64,000 nucleotides of DNA. It comes from Trachythela sp. YZ-2020 (lineage: Eukaryota > Cnidaria > Anthozoa > Malacalcyonacea > Clavulariidae). Within the stretch, counting starts at the first letter, position 1. Every line of letters starts with the position of its first letter. A program made the translations under genes and the position numbers. The notes under the pieces were generated by a model that was given only the letters and a program-made list of their open reading frames with translations, had not been told where the DNA came from and did no database searches. The stretch is taken from positions 930,001 through 994,000 of the forward strand of contig JADLSH010000387.1 of the NCBI GenBank assembly GCA_016169945.1, in the 5' to 3' direction. This document shows positions 31,517-42,400 of this stretch, piece by piece.

Positions 31517-33279
31517 ATATTTTAATGGAATTGCTTACATTCACATGTCAATGTGCTGCGCGCGCATGTGGGGATCCTTTACAGTACTGTAAGTATTTAT
31601 ATCAAGACCAGTTTATCTTGTGCAATGCTGGGAGATAATGCAATAGGAATGTCCAGTACTTGGACTCTTGGAGGTTGGTTGATAATTTGAGGATTTACCA
31701 TACTGGGTACAACGTGCATCATCAGAACGTACAATAAGGCAATTACATGTACGCCCTGTGTCATTATCAAAGAGGATACCATGTGGCATGTGTCATCAAG
31801 TCCTCACCGACTATTGCCAGGATAGACATGACATCAGTTGATATGCACAAATATCATTGAAATTCATCTCAAATGGTTGGCTCAAAACGATAAATGTTTG
31901 AAATCACTGTTGTTAGCTAGGGAGACATCCTTTTTTAGAAATATAAGGGTCAAGGGATCTCATATCTTCGTATCCCTCAAGATGGCCTTGCAACAAAATG
32001 AAATTTGCAATCAAAAATTTGAAACTGGGCTCAAAATCGTATCAGAAGGCATTCTCCATTCGGCAAAAAGGCCGCCTAAATGTCCGGAATTAGTTTCTCA
32101 CTTCTCAGATTGCATATTGGCAACCACGCAGGTTGTTGTCTTTTCATGAGCGTCCATCTTGACCATCTGGAAAAGTTATAAATATTAACTCATCAAGATC
32201 ATCAGGTGTGTTTGCCAACAACAAATATTAAAAATGCTATATGCCTATGATCAAAATCATATAATTTGGGTGTCAACCTGAGGGCGTTGAAGTGCAACGT
32301 TATGACAGGAATTTGGTATATGAATAGAAGTTCCCTTTTTATCAAAGATGATCAGAAGTGTATTTGCTCGATTATCAGGCTTTATCGAATTGGGTATGCA
32401 CAAAGTCATCTTGAATATAACCGTTGGCGCTGCACAAGTCTGTACACATGCTACAGAGTACAGTATCTTGAATACCGCAGAAAGCCAATAGCAGTATTAG
32501 GTGTCATAGGTGGCAGTCCGCTCCTGTGAGGGACCTTGGTGGGCAGGGCGGTCGTTAGTTAGTTTCCGAAGTGGATCGGGCAAGATGTGTCACATTTTTT
32601 GAATAGATATTTTGAAAAAAGCTTTTTCTGCATCTGGCATCAACTGTAGCTGGAACATCTTTAGAAGTGGATCTGCCGACGTTCTTTGCGAAAGAATGCA
32701 TGTTTCTAGCTAATTATATAGAATGATGCCCCACGGCCATTTTAAGTGTTTCCTGAAAGTACATTTCCAGGATCGTTTGTATACGTACTTTAAATTTATT
32801 TACGTGTTTCAAACCCTTCATCATTTCATGTGTACATTTTCCGCCATGAATGACTGGAACAGCGAAGCCAAGTTTACGGCCGAGCCAATGCTTTTTTGAG
32901 GAAGTTCACAACGTACGCGTCTAACCGTCTAACTTCCCCTCGCTTTGCTCCAACGGCTACGTACAATCATGCATGGCCAAATGTTGCAGAACGACCAATA
33001 CAATTTCATACTTATTGTCACGTCATTCATTTTAAACAACATCCACTGCACCTTTCCCCTTTCAATGTTGTATTTTTAACTAGGTCTAGTGAGGGATGTC
33101 GATTTCGTGCGTTCTTCAAGCATTTTGCCATTACTGTACGTATAGAGCCTCTTTCTTTTCTAACTTTCCCTTTAAATTATAATACTCTTTTCATGACGTT
33201 CCCTTTAGCTCTTGATCTACCTTTTCCTCTATCTTCAAAACTCCAGCTTGCCCTCTAAACATGTAACGTATATTTATAA
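31517..33279. other. Intergenic, no gene seen
   Basis: After TMEM218. AT-rich DNA with many stops; no family recognised in the longest frames (31838-32149 and 32896-33258). A small hairpin ACAGCTTACATG/CATGTAAGCTGT lies upstream in intron 2 at about 31018-31046. Confidence 0.45.
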
Positions 33280-33305
33280 CTCTCTCTCTCTCTCTCTCTC
33301 TCTCT
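33280..33305. repeat. (CT)n microsatellite
   Basis: About 13 CT units, followed by several hundred bases of pyrimidine-rich sequence with irregular ACTTT/CCCTCT motifs. Confidence 0.9.
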
Positions 33306-33758
33306 GATGTATTTATAGCTCTCTAGCTTTCCTTCTAACCTCTTTATAACTTTTTTAGCACTTTACCTTTCCCTCTTACCTATCTACAACTCACTAATTT
33401 CCCCTCTATAACCTATTTATAACACTTTAACATTCACCCTAACCTCCCTGTAACTTATTGCAATTTATGGAACTCGGTTTCTACCGATTATGCATGTGTA
33501 AATGCGATATTGCAAAGTACATGAAAAGGGGATAACAAGTTAATATTACGATGGGGTGAGGCCAGCTAATCAGTATGTTTTATATTGCTACAGTATATAG
33601 TACATTCCTGGCCTTACATTTACCAATAATGGCAATATTGTTAATTACAAAACCGGTACCAAACTTGGAACTTTGTCTGTCTTTGATATGACGACAAATT
33701 GTCAGACTCATAGCTTTCTAAATTGTGGTTTCGTTATCGGGTAAGCTTTTCAACATGC

Positions 33759-34416
33759 CGTAAATCCTTTACTGATCCCCCTCTTTAATACACCTCCTCT
33801 TTTTCGAAAAATAAATTTATTAGGCCAACCTTTATTAAGCCTCCCCCTGCTCTCACTTAATTCACAACAAATAAGCACATGTATCTTTATTAGATTTATA
33901 AGTTACCCTGGAAATTAATCGGTTAGTTTTTATAACCGTTCTGTTCATGTTACATAACCGTTCTGTTAAGTACTTAACATGGCAGTACCCTAGTATACAT
34001 ACACGAACTTGTGGTTAGGGCTCGACAACTGGACTCTGTAGCTCAGTTGGTTAGAGCGCTGCACCGGAATCGCAGGTTCGATTCCTGCCAGGGACCTATA
34101 GTTGCATTTTTCGCAGCTGTTCGTGGTTAGGTCTAATAAGTGTATATAATTTACACTCAATAATTTTCCATCTACAAAACCCTTCAATTAAAATACCCTA
34201 TATAAGATATTTTTGTCGTGACTGAAGCGCTTAGGCAAACCATATATAGTCAAACTACGGCAAGCACATGCGTGCTGGAAAATACCCGGGGGTAAATATT
34301 TGCAAAGGAAATCGTACTCAAAGTGCTCTTTCGCCCATTCCAATAAACTCCCGCTCATCCAAACTTACCTAAAATAAATAGGCCCAACTGGTGGCTTAAT
34401 AGAGGATTGACGGTAC
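33759..34416. mobile_element. TIR element, GCCGTAAATCC family, with SINE inside
   Basis: Left GCCGTAAATCCTTTACTGAT and right GCTTAATAGAGGATTGACGG are degenerate forms of the termini at 4675-4987. The interior shows the same CCCCTC / AAGCC blocks and the ATTAGATTTAT.AGTTACC segment. A tRNA-derived sequence is inserted at 34031. Confidence 0.55.
34031..34140 (+). repeat. tRNA-derived SINE
   Basis: A box TAGCTCAGTTGG (34039-34050) and B box GGTTCGATTCC (34075-34085) sit at tRNA spacing, followed by a tail GTTGCATTTTTCGCAGCTGT and GTGGTTAGGTCT. The variable loop is missing and position 33 is not U, so it is a SINE head and not a tRNA gene. A truncated copy with the same tail lies at 35338-35400. 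Confidence 0.7.
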
Positions 34417-35300
34417 GTTATGTTTAATTCTATTTACTAGAAATAGTTTACACTACATTTGCCTCCGCTAGCTGAAGTTTAAACCAATTCATATTGCCAT
34501 TGAACGCTACTTTATGACCATGACTACGCCTATGGATGACCTGGCAGACGTACTGTATTGTATCGTCGAGAATCATTGAGCAAGTTGAATTTCTTCTTTG
34601 ATATGTACAGTACTGTAGATCCTCTATTATTTCAAGAGAAAACCGCTCAATAAGAAGAAAATTTCAGTTAAATTTAATCATTACACTTGGATTTTCCTGG
34701 TTTGTTGCAAATATTTGAACACAAAGACTAGATAAAGCAGCCATGCATACCTTATGGCTCACGCATAATGACGTTTCCTTACAGTGCGTGACTACTGTAC
34801 TTGCAGAATGCTTTTCGGGTGTTTGCTATATGCGCTTTTCTATTACGATCTGGTAGTTGTTGTCACGCACCTCATGCAAGGAAACATCATAATTGTGACA
34901 GAAATGTGCCTAAAATGTATTTTTCCCTTACATTTACATGATCGCGCTTTGCCGGGACGGGATGGAAAACGGGGTCGTTTTGATGTATTGAAATAAGTCA
35001 CGGTTTATGTTAAACTACAGGATCTCATCAACAACATTTGAGCTCGATTAATTGCCGGTTTGACTTTAAGCCCAGTAACTTATTTCAATATATCAAAATC
35101 TTCCCGCCTTCCATCTCGTCCCGGCCATGCTGGATCATATACTGTCTGTCACTGAGAAATCTTGCGTGATCTCCCTGGGTTTGTCACAAAATATATTACA
35201 GTTCAGAACATTCTAGCCACTTGTTCTGCAAGGCCAAGGATAAACGTTCAAACTTTTGTCATTGCCCCCGCAAGGTTCAGATGGCCAAAAACCGAGGAGG
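34417..35300. other. Intergenic with a 190-bp hairpin
   Basis: No gene. At 34945-35135 GCCGGGACGGGATGGAAAAC with ATGTATTGAAATAAGT is inverted as ACTTATTTCAATATATC with CCATCTCGTCCCGGC, arms about 55 bp. CTACTTTATGACCATGACTA (34509) repeats one at about 31134. Confidence 0.55.
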
Positions 35301-35308
35301 CATATATA

Positions 35309-35877
35309 CAGGGTGTATAAAAAAGGTAATGGCCGCAGTTCGATTCCTGCCAGAGGGCCTAAGGTTGCATTAATTTTTCGCAACTGCTCCTGGCTAGGTT
35401 TTTTTAACGAAATTTGGTGGTTGAAACATTTTATGAAACAGAGAGTTTGCAGACTAAAGGCTCTTTTCCACTCATCGCAAAATCAACTCGCAAGCCCGCT
35501 GCGAGTGCTTGCATCTAATTAAAATTAACTATCGAGCATTTTGATTGGATAAAAGTACTCGCAGCGAGCTTGCAAGTTGGTTTTTGCGATGAGTGGAAAA
35601 GAGCCTTAACTGGCAATGCTGAACGTTTCACAAATAGGCAACCATCATTTGGGCAAATGGTCGAAAATTCGAAAAGCCGTTTAATTCCCAAAGGTGGAAA
35701 AATGTGATTTCGACCACACTTTTTTCATCGGATCGATCGTAATGGGCCATTATTGATTGCAGTGATACTAAAACGGTGTCATTTGACAGCTAAAAGCCTG
35801 ATCTATATTTGTGTGAAAAAAGTAAATCTATAAACTAAATATGATGCGCGCGATGCATGCCATTTTTATACACCCTG
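35309..35877. mobile_element. TIR element, TA duplication, CAGGGTGTATAAAAA ends
   Basis: Perfect inverted CAGGGTGTATAAAAA termini flanked by TA on both sides. It contains a truncated SINE (35338-35400) and a nested 149-bp element (35458-35606). No transposase. Confidence 0.78.
35458..35606. mobile_element. 149-bp MITE, TSD TAA
   Basis: Ends AGGCTCTTTTCCACTCATCG and CGATGAGTGGAAAAGAGCCT are perfect inverted repeats; TAA flanks both sides (35455-35457, 35607-35609), as in PIF/Harbinger elements. Subterminal CTCGCAGCGAG motifs are also mirrored. Confidence 0.82.
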
Positions 35878-36283
35878 TAGAAGTCCCCGCGTATATAATG
35901 TCGTATATATGTAGTGGGGAATTACTCAGTCTTAAGGCCGCAAAGGATCTCTGGTTAATTGCTATAAGTAGTATGCCAAACCCTAATATCACTCTCTTTT
36001 GAGATATAATCCCAGTATTCGATCATTTCAAGTAATATTTCAAAAATGCATGGCTGTGTATGGCCCAGTTGTAAATAAGTAATATATCACCGTGCCAAAT
36101 ATATCATATTTTTCAACACTCCTTCTCCGGCGTGACACACACGTTATACAGCTACAAATTTTGAATCGCAAAAAGTACCTGTGAGTTTCGATACCATAAC
36201 AAACAGTTGGCCCAAATTTAAGAACCCGTACCTTTACATAAAATAGTATTAGGTCTGTGCTACAGGTTATCAACTGCATAATT

Positions 36284-36388
36284 AACAATTATTCGCCTCA
36301 GGCTCGGTGAATATCGGTGAATAAAAACCAAGACGAAGTCGAGGGTTTTATTCACCGATATTCACCGAGCCTGAGGCGAATAATTGTT
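36284..36388. repeat. Palindrome, AACAATTA family
   Basis: AACAATTATTCGCCTCAGG with CTCGGTGAATATCGGTGAAT and the reverse complement make a hairpin with 45-bp arms. Relatives at 43850-43954 and 51925-52027 share the outer AACAATTA. Confidence 0.8.
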
Positions 36389-36574
36389 TTAGTAAAATTA
36401 CATAGGTGATTATTTGGAAAAAAATTAAAAATGCACACTTCAAAAATATTTTAATTGAATATTTACGATAAAAGCGGCTTAAAAACGCTTTAGGTGATTA
36501 TCGCGTATTAATCCTGAGTAGCGCAACCAATCAGCGTTGAGAATTTTCAATAATCACCTATGTAATTTTACTAA
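36389..36574. mobile_element. TIR MITE adjacent to palindrome
   Basis: TTAGTAAAATTACATAGGTG (continuing ATTATT) is inverted at 36549-36574. It abuts the preceding palindrome with no gap, so the two may be one compound element. Confidence 0.75.
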
Positions 36575-36866
36575 TACCTATTCGTATGAATTTAAGAAAC
36601 GCGGACTTTTGCCACAGTTTCTACGTAGCCAATACATAGTTTAAAACACGAAATATGTGTGTGCATGTTGATTTGCAAAAAAACGTAAATTGTGTAATGC
36701 TGCTAGTTCCGTACTGTGTATGAAAGCTGAGGTTGGTGAATTGGGAAATATTTTTGAAAAAGAAGTTCAGACAGACGCCAATCCTAATTTTCCATTGTTT
36801 TGAAGTGTATTGATTGTTTTACTAATGTTGTTTGCAAAATACGATTCCGCATTATCAACGAGGCTA

Positions 36867-37027
36867 AGGCTCTTTTCCACTCATCGCAAAACCAACTCGC
36901 AAAACCAACTCGCAAACTCGCTGCGAGTTCTTGCATGTAATTAAAATAAACTGTCGAGCATTGTGATTGGATGAAAGTACTCGCAGCGAGCTTGCGAATT
37001 TTTTTTGCGACGAGTGGAAAAGAGCCT
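36867..37027. mobile_element. Second AGGCTCTTTTCC MITE
   Basis: 161 bp, same termini as 35458-35606 with a few changes (right arm TGCGACGAGTGG). The extra length is a duplicated AAAACCAACTCGC. Confidence 0.8.
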
Positions 37028-38560
37028 TAAGTCAAATTGAAATCAGGAAAACACTGGTTACTGCCCTCTGTGGATTTATAAATAGGAAGCGGAAAATACC
37101 TCTCATTGCGCATATTTGTTGACGGAAGCGGCTATCGTTTGTCAACTAATGTTTCGTGTGACCTCCCTTTCATGTTGAACCGGGAAGTTAGGGGTGGCTT
37201 TCTACTACACTTCAATATGATTATCGCAGTAAGAAATTTGGCAGCCGTGCAAAATGATTGAGAAAAATTGTAAATACCAAAAATAGTGCTTCTTGCCTAT
37301 GGTCTGGAGAAGAACATGAACTGTACATGCAACTACTATATCTATATCTATGGCCATGATACGAATGTTGTTGAATTGGTTTTTGCTACCCTTAAATATA
37401 AAAGGAGAACTGGAGAAGAAACGTCCTTTGAAGGGCCGATTCTGGGACTTATCACGTTTGGAAATCCTGGGGAAAATTATCCATCAGGATTTTACATATT
37501 TGAAGAGCACAACCAATGCTGGAATCTTATAATCACAACATATTGAGCAAGTTGTGCTTTCAGCTGTATCTCATATGTATAAGGTCATGCCAGGGAATCT
37601 CCCGAAGTTGACGCCTTCTCTATGACATGTTGAGCTTACGAGCCTAATCTCCATCATCCAGGCAACCCTTCCTCTTCAGATAGTATCAGGAAACCTTGCC
37701 GTGTCTGATAGGAAATTTAATAAAAACCTTTATCGAAGTTGCTATAATTACTGTGAGCCTGTCTGTGATGTTCTGATTTATTAATTTTCTACTGAGTGTT
37801 TATTCGTCATGTCGTTTAATGAACTCAATGGTATGTTATTGATTTTACCTACCATTGCCGTACATGTGTTCACGGCTATCTTTCCAGCAGGTGCTTTACT
37901 TGATACATTAATCAGAGTGGGCGGGAATTGGAGAGAAGGCTTAGGAGGGGGGATTAAGACTACCTTTACTTTGTAGCAGACGAATGCTGATATCTACCAA
38001 ACGAATTGGAATTAATTGCATGGGCCGCTTATTCACATGCTGACATGTACCAAACGAATTGGAATTGCATGACGGCTTATTCACATGCTGACATGCACTG
38101 GACCAAGTGGAACTGTGCAAGCATTTATATGATTCCGAATTTATCTGATATCATGTAAACATATTCCAAGATTTCCATGGTGGGCTGTGAGGAAGATAAA
38201 TTGAAAGCCTGATTTGTCAACCATTTTGTTTTCGTAACTTGTTGTATAAAATTTCATGTTTTCACACCAAGACCACTCGAGACAACTCGGGTATGAGCAC
38301 AGGGAGCGCCACTATGAGTCATGATTGGCGTCATGATATGACTCGGGTTGGCGTATCAATCCATCAGCCTCTTGTAAAATCAAGATTACTGATAGTGCTT
38401 TGTAGGCTCGGATATCATTACAACACGAAGAGTAGGTGCGGTATGTGTTACACTTTCAGGTGTTTATACTGTGTCTTTTGACCCTTGAAGGGGTAACGAC
38501 AGCACCCATCTTTTGACACGTCCGTTCTTTTGTGTTTAATTATAGGGAACTTCCTGTGAT
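37028..38560. other. Intergenic, no gene seen
   Basis: A short direct repeat (ACCAAACGAATTGGAATT and TTATTCACATGCTGACATG, about 37996-38096) is the only structure noticed. No convincing coding frame. Confidence 0.45.
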
Positions 38561-38886
38561 TGGCTCAAACATTTGTCTACATCATTTTCATAAATAAATA
38601 GAAACGGGCCTCAACATTTGCTTACTTTGGTCGTGGGATTAGCCAAAGCGCGCAAGATTTCGTTTCTCCTCAGATTTCGTTTCTCCTCAAAAAAGGATAC
38701 ATTTGTGAGATTCCAAGAGAAACAATGAAACGTTTGATCGCGTGATTAGTAAACGAAGTAAGATCTGCTTTTACGGATTACTACGATTAATTTCTTCTAT
38801 TGAAGTACCTGCAGAAGGCGCAGAGTGAAGGATTAAAGACCAACTGGTCAAAGGAAGAAAAGGAAGACATCTAGATCTATCTCAAG
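38558..38886 (+). promoter_or_regulatory. Possible promoter and 5' UTR exon of the repeat-SPARC gene
   Basis: An inverted CCAAT box (GATTGG, 38558-38563) and a TATA-like CATAAATAAATA (38589-38600) precede a GA-rich stretch ending in CTCAAG|GTAAAC at 38886. The coding exon at 39420 lies 27 bp after a TTTTAG acceptor (about 39393), so a non-coding first exon is expected upstream. Inference from signals only. Confidence 0.35.
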
Positions 38887-39419
38887 GTAAACAAGTAATT
38901 TTTAAATTTATGTCATTAAAAAGCCGAAATTGAATCGGCAACGCATTCACCCAAATTATGAGATCGACAGTATTAAATCTTCAAAATTCAGGATCTCTCG
39001 AGTATCCAGTTCGAATTTTCCATTCAGACTGCCTAACACGTTCTATGTGGATCAATGTAGGATTCTATTCCATATTAAATGACACAAAATTGTGTAATTT
39101 TAAATCATCGAGCCATGTTTTTAGAAGCACACACCTGTGCGTATTTAATACGTAAATACCAGGGGTATTTTTTGAATGAAATATTTATTAGAGTCAGAAA
39201 AAGATGTCTCTAGGAGAGCCTGGACAATAGTGTAAAATTGACGCTGAAGTTAATACCTATTTAGTAGCAGTTTTGATTGTGTAACTCGCCGCACTGTTTT
39301 CATAAAGGTATAGATCTTAGTTTGTCACAAATATGGGTATAGATTAAGTTAGGTTAAAATGTAGTGGTAAATATATACGTCTTATTGTTTTAGGCATAAG
39401 TGCTAAGCAAGCTGTGTGA

Positions 39420-42400
39420 ATGATGCATTTGTTTTGGCTTACAATCACCGCCATACTCGCGACCTCTAATGCGGTAAGTCAATGTTCTAATCAGTAAATC
39501 ACAGACACCCTGCAAGCTTTCTGCCCGGAATTCCAATGCATCTAATTCTTTGCATTACAAACATCTAATTTGCAAACTCGCGCAAAGTAAACATTGACTT
39601 GCAAGTTTACAATAGTGCTCTTGTATTTAGACCGCAAAATAAGTTTTACAGGAAGTCTCATGATTCCAATTCTTAATAATTTACTTAAAATTTCAAGTAC
39701 TGTACCGTTTTTGTTGGAGTGTATTTTTCAAAGTAACTTTCGTGACCTTTGACCTTCATAAAATGCATTTATGCTGGGTTTTGAATTCCTCGAGATACTT
39801 TAACATAGATATAGGACCATTTCAAGCTTTTATTGTTTGCAATTTAATCTTTATTACCTTAATGACCAGGAGAATTTAATGTCGTAGGTGAAAAGTTAAT
39901 AAAGTCTAATTCATGTCATAATCATCCTATAATATGAGACTAATAAGAGCAATGCTGTGATCTCGCGCGAGACAGGATTTAGTCCTTTCAGTCATCAAGA
40001 CGACTTGGCGTGAAATAATTTATTTCCATATGGGACTTCAACTACCATCACAAAATCACGAAGTAATAGTGTTTTCCTATCCTTTAATATTATCAAGAAA
40101 TAACTAAAACGAGATGTGAAATTAGACCAGTAGACCACTATCCTTAGACCTAAAATGTCATTATTTGTCTGAAACAATGAAATGTGCGTCTTGCATCCAA
40201 TGCAGTTGACGCTGACTGAAAAATAACTTGTTACTAAATTCAAATATGTATAACTGATTCTCCGAATACGCGAATATGTACAGCTACAAGTTAAACGAAA
40301 GTTTCCTCGAAATTTTCAAAAGACTTGCATTTCAATTAGCAAGTAGTCCTCTTGAAAGATTGCCGAAAATGGGTTGGCTTTTCAGCTTTTTTCAACACTT
40401 ATAGTCTATTTAGCGCTGTACTTTATGTGTCAGTAAATAGCGTAAAGGTTAAATAGATGTACACAAACGATTTGAAAGTAATATTTCACGGAGGATTTGC
40501 CTGGGCAAATGCTGCCAATTTTAAATGCTTTTATGCTTACATAAAGTCGAACATCTGGCCTCGTTGCTATGTTTATTGTAGATGTAGTTCTTCGTTAGTA
40601 ATTGAACATTTTTTTATTTTTGTCTTGCGTTTAAAATGAATTACCATCTATTTCGGTTATGATGCGCCTGTTCCGCTGTGAAGAATTTTCCTAAGTGAAT
40701 TGCAACAATTGTCTAGATTTGACAATAGTCAAAAATACCAAATTACGCGCATAGAAAATTAACAACAGTCTTCGAAAATGAGTGGCCATGTCGTGTGAAT
40801 AATGGGCTCGTGTGTTTAATCCATTAAATCGATTGTAATTCATTATGTTATATTATTACCGTGTGAATATTATACGTTTGTCGATCTATTCCATATTCGG
40901 TTAGAAATACGGCACGAGATGTCTACGCCGTCTGACTGCTCTGACATTTAGGGTTTACTTCTCAACCACGTAGAAGAAAATTATGTTTTTGCAATTAATT
41001 CAGGCGACTTGCTTAGAAGGAGGTGGTGATTGTATTTGTGTGAATATGAGCTTTTTACTAAGAAAATATTGTTGTGTGTTTGTAGAAATCTAAAGTCAAT
41101 TTCCGGTTGTTATCAGCTTGTGGGCCTCATCCCCTGTTGATTTCTCATACCATTCGCAACTTACATATTTTAAGGAGGCAGCGGGATGACGCCCTTAATT
41201 TCGGAAGATGCCGCTCTCTTATCGCAGATGAAGTCACCTTGTTCTGCCAAGTTTTCCATTTCTTTCAAGGAAATGCCGCTAGGCTCCATCGCCCTAAAAC
41301 GACATTTGATCTGGGCGGGAATTTATAAAGCAATGTACTCAACTATAAAAGCAAACTTGCATATATTGCACTATAAACCCACACAGGGTGTTTGTTGTTT
41401 TTGGCAAGTGTGAAATACGACGCTGCTGTCACGTTATTTTGTAACGAGTATTGGAAATCGAAACACAGTTCCTTCTCATAGGAATTAGGAAATCTAAGTA
41501 TTTTTCTATACAGCTTTAGAGGCTGTGCTCAATGTTAGTGGCCGTTATAATACCAAGAAAATATAAAATATTTCGATTTCACTGCCATCTAGAATGATTC
41601 TGTAGTAAGTGCGTCCAAGTTTAGTCGCAATATGGTAACAATTTTTTTAAGCAGGCTTTATTATAATATTATTTGATAAATGTTAAGCATAGTTATTACA
41701 TATAGGGAGACACCCCGTCCACACGTATCAGGATTCGTATGTATCCGGAAACATATTTTTGCGGATACGCCTTCCGTGCGAAAACGCACAGCGAACCGCA
41801 AACTTTTGAAAACTGTCTCCAACGTGGAAACTTTTGAAAACACAATGTGGGCGCTCTCTCCTCAGCAAAGGCTTTTTGTAGGCGCGCGAGTGAAGGACGA
41901 AAACAGAAAAAATAATTTACAGCGGTTTTCCTCGGTATGTCTGACTCGCTCCTCTAGCGCACCTCTAACTCGTTCCTCTGGAGCGCACCGAAGACTCTGT
42001 GGAGGAGAGAGATGTGGACGGAACGTTTTGAAAACGATGTCGTAAATAGATGAAATTTGAGATCCACCCACGCTAATAACACATAACAGTATAGAATCCA
42101 GTCTACGCTGAGCACGCTCGTGCGTCGGTTGCCCTATCCTTTTAGCGAATACGTATGGACGGTCGAAAACGCAACGAATCCGCGGATATGTGTGCGTGGA
42201 GGCGTATTTTTTTGAATCCGCAACAAAATGTTTCCGGATTCAAACGAAGCCGTGTCTTTTTAAAACACTTTGAGGAGAGGGGCAGGGCCGTTACCGGTTA
42301 CGGATAGGCCTTGTGTTGGGGAGAAGGGTTGTCTTTTTTACATTTAATTTGATATTTGTTACCTTTAGACTTTTTGACTCTTTCCATATGTATGCATGTC

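Noticed and set aside
34031..34097. Functional tRNA gene
   Set aside because: A and B boxes are present, but the variable loop is missing, U33 is absent and the anticodon and T stems overlap; the extended tail shared with 35338-35400 marks a SINE.
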